A DNA stretch of 9,558 bases from positions 1-9,558 of the forward strand of contig JBFLYA010000144.1 in assembly GCA_040757115.1 (NCBI GenBank), in the 5' to 3' direction. The notes under the pieces are model-generated. The model ran no database searches, had not been told where the DNA came from, and was given only the letters and a program-made list of their open reading frames with translations. How positions within the stretch are numbered: position 1 is the stretch's first letter; the number at the start of each line of letters is the position of its first letter. Below, piece after piece: positions 1 to 4,741 of the stretch. The translations under genes and the position numbers were made by a program. Origin of the DNA: a bacterium (GTDB lineage Bacteria > UBA9089 > CG2-30-40-21 > SBAY01).

Positions 1-2
1 CT

Positions 3-107
3 CTCATAAGATTCAATGATAGTGATGTAAAGAAAGATATAGACAATGTTTTAAGGGCAATTGAAGGATGGATTGAACAATCACAACCCCCTAACCCCCT
101 TTATTAA
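3..107 (+). CDS. 3' end of a DUF559-type endonuclease-like protein (partial)
   Basis: An open frame enters from the left edge and ends at TAA (105-107), giving about 34 residues. It begins LIRFNDSDVKKDIDNVL and continues RAIEGWIEQ. The pattern [I/V]-[I/L]-R-F-x-[N/D]-x-[D/E]-V, then spaced I/VL/I, is the usual C-terminal strand and helix of DUF559 proteins, which belong to the Vsr-like PD-(D/E)XK superfamily. The catalytic part lies outside the window, so activity cannot be judged. The last residues (QPPNPLY) are translated from a C-rich palindromic repeat, and the stop codon lies in its stem-loop. The natural C-terminus has therefore probably been replaced or extended by repeat DNA. The family call rests on a short segment and is moderate. 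Confidence 0.5.
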   Translation, partial: LIRFNDSDVKKDIDNVLRAIEGWIEQSQPPNPLY

Positions 108-201
108 GGGGGAATTGCCTGGAAACCCGGGGTAAGTGTAGCCTCCCTCTGGGTAGAGGGGAAAAAGTAAAATTGCCCTCCACCCCTATTTAAAAGGGGT
201 G
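84..201. repeat. Cluster of three short stem-loops (C-rich/G-rich palindromic repeat)
   Basis: Three perfect hairpins follow one another: CCCCCTT/AAGGGGG (95-101/106-112), CCCTCT/AGAGGG (145-150/155-160) and CACCCCT/AGGGGTG (181-187/195-201). The first overlaps the stop codon of the upstream gene. The pyrimidine-to-purine palindrome style resembles dispersed intergenic repeats seen in many uncultivated bacterial genomes. No long T-run follows on the plus strand, so these are not clear intrinsic terminators, although the first could act as one for the partial gene. No gene is visible here. Confidence 0.7.
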
Positions 202-228
202 AAAATCAAGAAAAAGCAAGAAATTGAC

Positions 229-319
229 ATTTGCAACTCTTTTGAAATCAAGGAGTTATATAGTAGGAGGGCAATAAGAAAAAAGCGTATTTGTAACTTC
301 TTGTTAATCAAGGAGTTAT
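229..319. repeat. Two direct copies of a 31-bp hairpin-forming repeat upstream of the barrel gene
   Basis: Bases 229-259 and 289-319 align over 31 bp with 25 identities, and both end in the same AATCAAGGAGTTAT. Starts are exactly 60 bp apart. Each copy can fold on itself: AACTTCTTG pairs with CAAGGAGTT in the second copy (one G-T mismatch), and the first copy forms a weaker version. Placement 48-138 bp before the start codon at 367 would suit a 5'-leader or operator role, but it could also be another dispersed repeat. Confidence 0.6.
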
Positions 320-366
320 GAATTTCGTGAAAGGCTGTAATAAAAATAAAAAGGAGGTAAACTATC

Positions 367-1239
367 ATGTTAAAGAAAAATATTATGATAGTAGTATTAG
401 GAGGAGTTATATCCGTATGGTTAACATCTTTTTCTTTTGCGGCTTTTAAATTTGAAGGGGTTGGTGCAAGACCTTTAGGTATGGGAGGTGCATTTGTGGG
501 ATTAGCCAATGATATTAATACACTTTATTATAATCCCGCGGGTTTAGCCGATATACGCGAACGGATAGAAACCTATATGTATTCCCAGAAATTAGAGGTT
601 CTAAAATATCATTATGTTGGTATTGCCCAAAAAAATGTTGGATTTAGTTTCGTTACTCAAAATACAGGGGATGAATTAGGTGGTAAGAATATAAATCAGC
701 AAAAATTAGATATGAGTGAATCTGTTCTTGCCCTTTCTTATGGGGGATATATAATAGAGACAATGCCTGAGTTAGCCTTAGGAGGGAATCTAAGAGTGCT
801 AAATTTGAATTCACCTACAAGATCAGGTTCGGGATTTTGTTTTGATATTGGGGCTTTGTATAAACATCCAATGTATGAACATATATCTTATGGGGTAGTC
901 ATCCGTAATATTAATGCAGAGACTCTGGATGAAGAAATAGATGAGGTATTTTCTGTTGGGGTAGGATATAAATTAGATAGCCCCAAAATGATATTTGCCG
1001 CTGATATAACTACTAAAAAAGATTATGCAAAAACAAGTGATACAAAATATGGCTATAATTTAGGATTAGAATATACACCTATTCCCATTTTAGCCGTGAG
1101 ACTGGGCCTGGCAGATGGGAATATTACCTGGGGGATGGGTTTTGCACAGGAGAAATGGCAGTTGGATTATGCCTTTGGTTCTATCGATGCGATAGAAGAT
1201 TTTAACAACCACTATATCTCTTGCACCTTAAAGTTCTAA
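367..1239 (+). CDS. Outer-membrane beta-barrel protein, PorV/UPF0164-like
   Basis: This encodes a 290-residue exported protein. A strong Shine-Dalgarno (AGGAGG, 352-357) sits 9 nt before the ATG. Residues 1-25 form a signal peptide (lysines, a hydrophobic core, then SFSFA). Directly after it comes the signature GARPLGMGGAFVGLANDIN, then TLYYNPAGLA, the conserved N-terminus of PorV/PorQ/UPF0164 FadL-like barrels. The rest alternates polar and hydrophobic strands with aromatic girdles and ends in Leu-Lys-Phe, the terminal aromatic expected for BAM-assembled barrels. Family members are outer-membrane proteins; some, such as PorV, act in secretion or attachment of surface proteins, but transport of lipids or other substrates is also possible. 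The exact role cannot be read here. It appears monocistronic, with repeat elements on both sides. Confidence 0.8.
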   Translation: MLKKNIMIVVLGGVISVWLTSFSFAAFKFEGVGARPLGMGGAFVGLANDINTLYYNPAGLADIRERIETYMYSQKLEVLKYHYVGIAQKNVGFSFVTQNTGDELGGKNINQQKLDMSESVLALSYGGYIIETMPELALGGNLRVLNLNSPTRSGSGFCFDIGALYKHPMYEHISYGVVIRNINAETLDEEIDEVFSVGVGYKLDSPKMIFAADITTKKDYAKTSDTKYGYNLGLEYTPIPILAVRLGLADGNITWGMGFAQEKWQLDYAFGSIDAIEDFNNHYISCTLKF

Positions 1240-1241
1240 AT

Positions 1242-1415
1242 AGATGTAACTATACTCAAATAAATTGAGTTTGCAAATATTTTGTTCTAAAAAGGGATCA
1301 AGGATTCGAGGGGTGAAGGATTCAAGTGCTTGAAAAATAAGGTGTTCACTCGACCCTTGAATCCTTTCAAGAAAGTTTTTGCAAACTAGTTTTGTTTGGG
1401 TATATTTAGCCATCT
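1242..1415. repeat. Inverted-repeat element, about 174 bp, abutting the barrel gene
   Basis: The ends are long inverted repeats. Starting from ATAC at 1252, the left arm matches the reverse complement of the right arm at 27 of 36 positions, including the perfect 10-mer AGTTTGCAAA (1268-1277) against TTTGCAAACT (1378-1387). With one small gap the similarity extends outward to AGATG (1242) and CATCT (1411-1415). The interior has its own inverted segments around AAGGATTC (1300-1307, 1316-1323) and GAATCCTT (1359-1366). The left end begins 2 bp after the stop codon at 1237-1239. No coding sequence and no target duplication were found. It is MITE-like in shape, but it could equally act as a 3' RNA structure. 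Confidence 0.6.
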
Positions 1416-1522
1416 GAAGTGAAACAAGAGGTAATGTTTGTCAGGTTCAGGGTTCAAGGAGCAAGGTAGAAAATAAGCCCCCGTGTTCCGTGGTTGGTGA
1501 ACCGACTGTCTTACTTCAGATG
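1411..1522. repeat. Second inverted-repeat element adjoining the first
   Basis: A perfect 10-bp inverted repeat, CATCTGAAGT (1411-1420) and ACTTCAGATG (1513-1522), encloses about 90 bp. Further in, GGTTCA and TGAACC occur near both ends, so the arms may continue imperfectly. Its left end shares CATCT with the right end of the 1242-1415 element, so the two overlap or were joined there. No gene is seen in the whole 1240-1592 gap; beyond these repeats only AT-rich DNA and the ribosome binding site of the next gene remain. Confidence 0.5.
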
Positions 1523-1592
1523 AGTAAATAAATAATTACCCAAAATTTATAAATAGTCTTAAAAATGAACAGTAAAAAGGGGAGAGGATAAA

Positions 1593-2315
1593 ATGATAAA
1601 ATATAATTTAAAAACATTAATTTCGACAATAATTGCTATTTCTCTCATATTTCCTACCTCAGTGAGTGCTAAAATTACCCCTAAAGAAATAAAAGATAAA
1701 AAGGTTGAAGTTATTACTATTAAAAAAGGTGATACCTTATGGGATATAGCTAAAGTTTGTTATAAAAACCCATTTATGTGGAAAAAATTCCAGGAATTTA
1801 ATATTATTACCAACCCTGATTTGATTTTTCCAGGTGAGAAATTAGTCATTAGCGCTGAAGATGCTAAAAAATTAAAGGAGATATTAGAAAAGAGAGTAAT
1901 TGAGGTAAAAGAAGAGATAAAAGAAATAAAAGAGAAAAAAGAGATACTTAAGAAGAAAAAAGAAGAAAAACCTGAAAAAGTAGAAGTGATAAAAGAAGTT
2001 ATCAAAGAAAAAGAAGTTAAAGTTCCTGTTCCAGATGAAGCGCTTCTAAAGAAAATTGCGATGTTAGAACAGGAAATAAAGTTATTAAAAAAAGCAGGGA
2101 AAAAAGACGAGAAGCCGCCTCAAAAGGAAATTAGGGTATTAAAAGAGCAGATAACATCTTTACAAGAGGAAGAAGCAATACTACAGGCATCTATCGTTGA
2201 ATTAGAAGAAAAACTTGCTATAGAAAAAACAGACAAACAAGAATTAGAGGGATTTTCACAATTTCTGGCTGTAGGTATAATGTGTGCAGTTATACTTTTG
2301 AATACATTTAAATAA
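1593..2315 (+). CDS. Exported LysM-domain protein with long coiled coil and C-terminal membrane anchor
   Basis: This encodes 240 residues. A purine-rich Shine-Dalgarno (GGAGAGG, 1581-1587) precedes the ATG. Residues 1-26 are a signal peptide ending SVSA. A single LysM domain spans about 38-87: a KGDTLWDIA start, the N-P-D-L-I-F-P-G core and a closing KLVI strand. LysM domains bind the N-acetylglucosamine backbone of peptidoglycan. Residues 89-219 are very rich in Lys and Glu with heptad-like spacing and read as a long coiled coil, broken near VPVPDE (145-149). Residues 222-238 are hydrophobic and form a terminal membrane helix. The design suggests a periplasmic strut linking the cell wall to a membrane. 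LysM proteins often accompany pilus secretins, and a secretin lies 4 kb away on the other strand, but a direct partnership is only a guess. Confidence 0.8.
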   Translation: MIKYNLKTLISTIIAISLIFPTSVSAKITPKEIKDKKVEVITIKKGDTLWDIAKVCYKNPFMWKKFQEFNIITNPDLIFPGEKLVISAEDAKKLKEILEKRVIEVKEEIKEIKEKKEILKKKKEEKPEKVEVIKEVIKEKEVKVPVPDEALLKKIAMLEQEIKLLKKAGKKDEKPPQKEIRVLKEQITSLQEEEAILQASIVELEEKLAIEKTDKQELEGFSQFLAVGIMCAVILLNTFK

Positions 2316-2354
2316 TGCTCTGTCATACTTCAATTGATAGATAAAAGGTAATTG

Positions 2355-2374
2355 TTCACCGCAGAGACGCAGAG
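2355..2374 (+). repeat. CACCGCAGAG-type dispersed repeat, left copy
   Basis: TTCACCGCAGAGACG plus CAGAG at 2355-2374 matches, in inverted orientation, 3259-3278 at 18 of 20 positions. The pair brackets the broken GxxExxY gene. This motif is familiar to me from intergenic DNA of many environmental genomes. The rest of 2316-2626 is AT-rich, with a T-run at 2394-2402 and a small tandem duplication, and no convincing gene. Confidence 0.6.
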
Positions 2375-2547
2375 AAAGAGAGAGGAAAATATCTTTTTTT
2401 TTCGTGTTTTTCGGTGTTTAAAAAGGCTTAAAAACAATTACTCGAAAGTAAGTATTAAAAGATTAATAAACAACGAAAGACCCAAAATGCACAAAAAAAA
2501 GGAAATTTCTGTTTCTGGTGAATAGATTTTAATTTTTTGTAACCGTT

Positions 2548-2577
2548 CAGGGCTATACATTACAGGGCTATACATTA
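2548..2577 (+). repeat. Tandem duplication of a 15-bp unit
   Basis: CAGGGCTATACATTA occurs twice head to tail (2548-2562 and 2563-2577) without mismatch. It follows GTAACCGTT (2539-2547), which recurs inverted at 3278-3286. Perfect identity suggests a recent duplication. Confidence 0.75.
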
Positions 2578-2934
2578 GAAGTGTAAACAAGGAGAAATGG
2601 GGAAAAGGGAGAATTAGAGAAATGGCTCAAACTTTTTCTTGCTCCACCCTTCGAACATCAATCTTGGAGTCTGCGAAATTTACCAGTAACCCTATTTCTT
2701 TATCCACTGCTCTAAGGTATGCTCTAACCTGATTATAATACTTCCCACTTATCTCCTCAACAGTTTTAATCTCTACCACAATCTCATCTTCAACAAAAAG
2801 ATCAAGTCTATCAATCCCAACCTCAACACCTTGATAGAATATCTTGACTTCTTTTTCTGATTCAAAGATGATGTTCTGTCTTGCAAACTCAACCTTCAAG
2901 GCATTGTGATAGATGCTCTCCAGAAAACCAGGTC

Positions 2935-2938
2935 CTAA
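2935..2938. repeat. Target-site duplication CTAA, copy 1
   Basis: CTAA immediately outside the TGTCGT end of the element. In the disrupted gene (minus strand) it reads TTAG, the Leu codon plus the first base of the next Gly codon. Confidence 0.75.
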
Positions 2939-3127
2939 TGTCGTGTTGAACAAATAACGCACGGAATTCGATTCTGGTAACTGGTGATTGGTAACTGGTA
3001 ATTAAATACCGTTCGGCTGAGCTCAGGACGAAACTATTTAACCAATTACCAATTACCAGTTACCAATTATCCGTTTGCAGGTTACGAAACCTGATGATGC
3101 CCCGTGCAAAACTTACTCAATACGACA
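2939..3127. mobile_element. MITE-like element, 189 bp, with terminal inverted repeats and 4-bp target duplication
   Basis: The ends are TGTCGTGTTGAAC...GCACGG (2939-2964) and its inverted partner TGTCGTATTGAG...GCACGG (3127-3102), with 19 of 26 positions identical. CTAA flanks both sides (2935-2938 and 3128-3131), a target duplication fitting the YTAR pattern known for IS5-subgroup insertions. The interior has no coding capacity. It holds a large inverted module of GGTAACTGGT/ACCAGTTACC units around a central CTGAGCTCAG palindrome, plus a small hairpin, CAGGTT-acga-AACCTG (3078-3093). It was presumably mobilised in trans by a transposase not in this window. The family link rests only on target-site pattern. 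Confidence 0.8.
2976..3070. repeat. Inner inverted module of GGTAACTGGT units with central CTGAGCTCAG palindrome
   Basis: The left arm (2976-3003) repeats GGTAACTGGT twice around GATT. The right arm (about 3040-3070) is its imperfect reverse complement, with ATTACCA units and CCAGTTACC. The loop centre TTCGGCTGAGCTCAGGACGA (near 3013-3033) contains the perfect 10-bp palindrome CTGAGCTCAG. It forms a compact cruciform or RNA hairpin and may be an older independent repeat that was captured by, or inserted into, the outer element. Confidence 0.65.
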
Positions 3128-3131
3128 CTAA
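3128..3131. repeat. Target-site duplication CTAA, copy 2
   Basis: CTAA directly follows the ACGACA end of the element, matching 2935-2938. Collapsing the two copies restores the reading frame of the interrupted gene. Confidence 0.75.
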
Positions 3132-3258
3132 CTTTTGATGGACATTAATACAGGCATTAATAATCCTATCAGTTAACTCTTTTTCTCCATTTCTCCATCT
3201 TCTCTCCCTTTCTCCTTATTTTTATCCTACCTGAACTCTTACAATTTTTTCTGTGCAT

Positions 3259-3286
3259 CTCTGTGTCTTTGCGGTGAAACGGTTAC
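3259..3286 (-). repeat. CACCGCAGAG-type dispersed repeat, right copy, fused to GTAACCGTT
   Basis: On the minus strand this reads GTAACCGTTTCACCGCAAAG and onward. The second part matches 2355-2374 (18 of 20) and GTAACCGTT matches 2539-2547 (9 of 9), both inverted relative to those copies. Apart from the broken gene's 5' end, the inserted element and these repeats, nothing else is visible in 2963-3307. Confidence 0.6.
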
Positions 3287-3307
3287 GAAGGTTTAATCTC
3301 TCACTAA

Positions 3308-4315
3308 TTATTTCATAAAGAAAAGTCCTGCCAGAAAGATTAAATAAAATCCACTAGCTCCTAATAATACATAAGGATTAATTTTTTCTTGAATACTCAT
3401 CATTATAAAAATAAGTGTAGAAACTACTATGGGAATACCGCCTGTTAGAAGTGCTATTCCCTGTAAGTGCCAGGGACTAAATAAAATTCCTAACATAACC
3501 AGAATAGTAGCTTGAAATATCATCGAACTAATTATATTGCTTAATGCCAATGTATCTTTGTTATCTTTTAACCATATAATTATATTAATTTTTGAAGGAA
3601 TTTCAATTACCAGAGGAGCAAAGATTATCGCTAAAATTAACCCTAATAATGGAGATTGAATTCCAATAGTTATTTCTTTCATAGTATGAACAAATAAATA
3701 ACTCCCTCCGATTAAAGATATTAAAGAAATGACAAGTTGGGAGATAATAGTTGCTGATGTTGTTTCTCCTCTACCCCCTGAGAAGTATAATGGGGTGTAG
3801 AGTTCTTCAAATGCTCTTTCTTCATAAGCAATACTTCGATAGAGATAATAGCCATAAATTATTAATAAAACAAATCCAATGAATATTTGTGGGAACTTAT
3901 CTTCAAGTAACCCTGCAAATATGGCGAAGGAGTAAGTAATTAAGAAAAATTTCAAATCTCTTGATATAATTAGCTCATCAGCGTCTATTTCACTATCTCG
4001 CTCGCCTTTTTTAGCCAGTAATATAATTGTCAATCCAAATATACCAGGGGCTAATGTGGATAAAATAAGTGGTGCACCAATGATTGCTCCAATACCTATT
4101 GGTATAGTTTCTGTTCCACGGAGGAAAATAAAGGCAGTTAAAGGAATTATTATCTGTGGAAGACATTTCCCTGTGATTGAGATGATATTTCCAATAGTTC
4201 CTTCGGCTAATTCAAATGTCTTCCCCAGCCATTCTATAGCATTATTGAAAAAGAAACAGGAAATAAAGATTAATCCTATGCTTAAAACAAATAAGATAAT
4301 TGAAATAATCTCCAT
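3308..4315 (-). CDS. Divergent Na+/Ca2+ exchanger (CaCA superfamily) membrane protein
   Basis: This 335-residue protein is almost entirely hydrophobic, with about ten predicted membrane helices and one longer charged loop around 101-122. AGGAGAAG (4330-4323) lies 7 nt before the ATG. The overall plan is that of bacterial CaCA antiporters: two inverted halves, each with an alpha-repeat. Repeat 1 (about 48-82) reads GKCLPQIIIPLTA where exchangers have G-T-S-L-P-E-x-x-x-S, followed by GAIIGAPLILSTLA where G-S-N-I-F-N is usual. Repeat 2 (about 230-275) reads APLVIEIPSKINII, then LALSNIISSMIFQ. The first ion-binding Glu is Gln, while a Glu remains in repeat 2 (VIEIPS). The substrate ion is therefore uncertain, and a related cation/H+ exchange role or loss of transport is possible. 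It is flanked by repeats and appears monocistronic. Confidence 0.65.
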   Translation of the reverse strand: MEIISIILFVLSIGLIFISCFFFNNAIEWLGKTFELAEGTIGNIISITGKCLPQIIIPLTAFIFLRGTETIPIGIGAIIGAPLILSTLAPGIFGLTIILLAKKGERDSEIDADELIISRDLKFFLITYSFAIFAGLLEDKFPQIFIGFVLLIIYGYYLYRSIAYEERAFEELYTPLYFSGGRGETTSATIISQLVISLISLIGGSYLFVHTMKEITIGIQSPLLGLILAIIFAPLVIEIPSKINIIIWLKDNKDTLALSNIISSMIFQATILVMLGILFSPWHLQGIALLTGGIPIVVSTLIFIMMSIQEKINPYVLLGASGFYLIFLAGLFFMK

Positions 4316-4333
4316 GATTTTTCTTCTCCTGAA

Positions 4334-4375
4334 AATAGAAAGTAGAGAGTAGAGAGTAGAAAGTAGAAAGTAAAG
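4334..4375. repeat. 7-bp tandem repeat, six units
   Basis: AATAGAA, AGTAGAG, AGTAGAG, AGTAGAA, AGTAGAA and AGTAAAG follow without gaps just upstream of the exchanger gene's Shine-Dalgarno. It is a microsatellite-like tract in the exchanger's 5' leader, so copy-number change could alter expression. Confidence 0.8.
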
Positions 4376-4448
4376 AAAACATCACTCCTCACGCTTATCT
4401 CCCCATCTCCCACCTTCTATCTACTATTTTCATCTTCATTTGTGAACT

Positions 4449-4604
4449 AACGGTTCATGACCGTTTCCTCTGAAAATGAACGCAGATTTATTCGTCCTTC
4501 TAAATAAATTATCGGCATTTTAATAAAATACTTTAGATGGGACGGTCTATTTTTTTTCGTTTTTACAAAATAAAAACTGGAAAACCTAACTTTTCTGGGA
4601 CGGT
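4449..4604. repeat. ACGGTT-type repeats: one palindrome and two direct TGGGACGGT copies
   Basis: AACGGT-tcatg-ACCGTT (4449-4465) is a perfect 6-bp-arm palindrome. TGGGACGGT occurs at 4538-4546 and again at 4596-4604, each followed by TCTA or TCAC and a T-rich stretch. This resembles the short GGGACGGTTC repeats I associate with REP-type elements mobilised by Y1 tyrosine transposases, but no such gene is in the window. Together with the neighbouring tracts these fill 4316-4741, where no gene is credible. Confidence 0.5.
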
Positions 4605-4631
4605 TCACTTTTGTTTGAAAGATTGCGGTTA

Positions 4632-4692
4632 GAAATTCGAAATTAGAAATTGGGACAAAAATCAAGAATCTTTCTCTCTAATTTCGAATTTC
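4632..4692. repeat. 16-bp perfect inverted repeat downstream of the CooS-like gene
   Basis: GAAATTCGAAATTAGA (4632-4647) is the exact reverse complement of 4677-4692, with a 29-nt loop. The element starts 50 bp after the 3' end of the CooS-like gene. It has no GC-rich stem with a T-run, so an intrinsic terminator is not evident, but the structure could stabilise the transcript's 3' end. Confidence 0.7.
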
Positions 4693-4741
4693 CAATTTCA
4701 ATTCTCTCTATTCTTTTATATCCAACTCTTCCAATCTACCA

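Larger units (their letters stand above)
2627..3190 (-). pseudogene. GxxExxY-family (PD-(D/E)XK-fold) gene split by a 189-bp insertion
   Basis: The 3' part (2938-2627) encodes LGPGFLESIYHNAL and onward through GIDRLDLFVEDEIVVEIK to ...VEQEKV. It shows the family signature G-x-x-E-x-x-Y (GFLESIY) and the D...E-x-K core (DLFVEDEIVVEIK). The 5' part (3179-3129) encodes ELTDRIINACINVHQKL, the typical N-terminal helix of the same family. Excising 2939-3127 plus one CTAA copy joins them exactly in frame as VHQKL-GPGFLES, giving a protein of about 123 residues, the usual size. A second lesion may be present: ATG at 3190-3188 reads MEKKS-stop, and one extra A in the A5 run would give MEKKELTDR. A residual frame could start at GTG 2962, but that codon lies in the inserted DNA and has no Shine-Dalgarno, so a product is unlikely. 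The family's function is unknown; a nuclease-like fold is predicted. Confidence 0.85.
2589..3217. repeat. Purine-rich inverted arms bracketing the GxxExxY gene
   Basis: On the plus strand 2589-2625 reads AAGGAGAAATGG followed by further G/A-rich sequence and ends next to the gene's stop codon. On the minus strand 3217-3182 begins AAGGAGAAAGGG and runs up to the gene's expected start. The arms are similar but low in complexity, so homology is uncertain. The span given runs from the outer edge of one arm to the other and includes the gene. Confidence 0.4.

Noticed and set aside
224-262. TTGACA (224-229) followed by TATATA (257-262), a possible sigma-70 promoter for the barrel gene
   Set aside because: The spacer is 27 bp, far from the usual 16-18, and both boxes fall in or beside the duplicated hairpin repeats.
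1228-1413. Minus-strand frame of 61 codons after the barrel gene
   Set aside because: It coincides with the inverted-repeat element at 1242-1415 and has no ribosome binding site or recognisable domain.
2627-2962. Residual GTG-started frame of 111 residues taken as an intact GxxExxY gene
   Set aside because: The GTG and first codons come from the inserted element, there is no Shine-Dalgarno, and the conserved N-terminal helix lies on the other side of the insertion.
4056-4352. Plus-strand frames lying opposite the exchanger, secretin, pseudopilin and LysM genes
   Set aside because: They are antisense shadows of well-supported genes, without start signals or domains.
4447-4665. Minus-strand frame of 72 codons between the exchanger and CooS-like genes
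   Set aside because: It is translated through ACGGTT repeats and the 16-bp inverted repeat, and shows no family signature.
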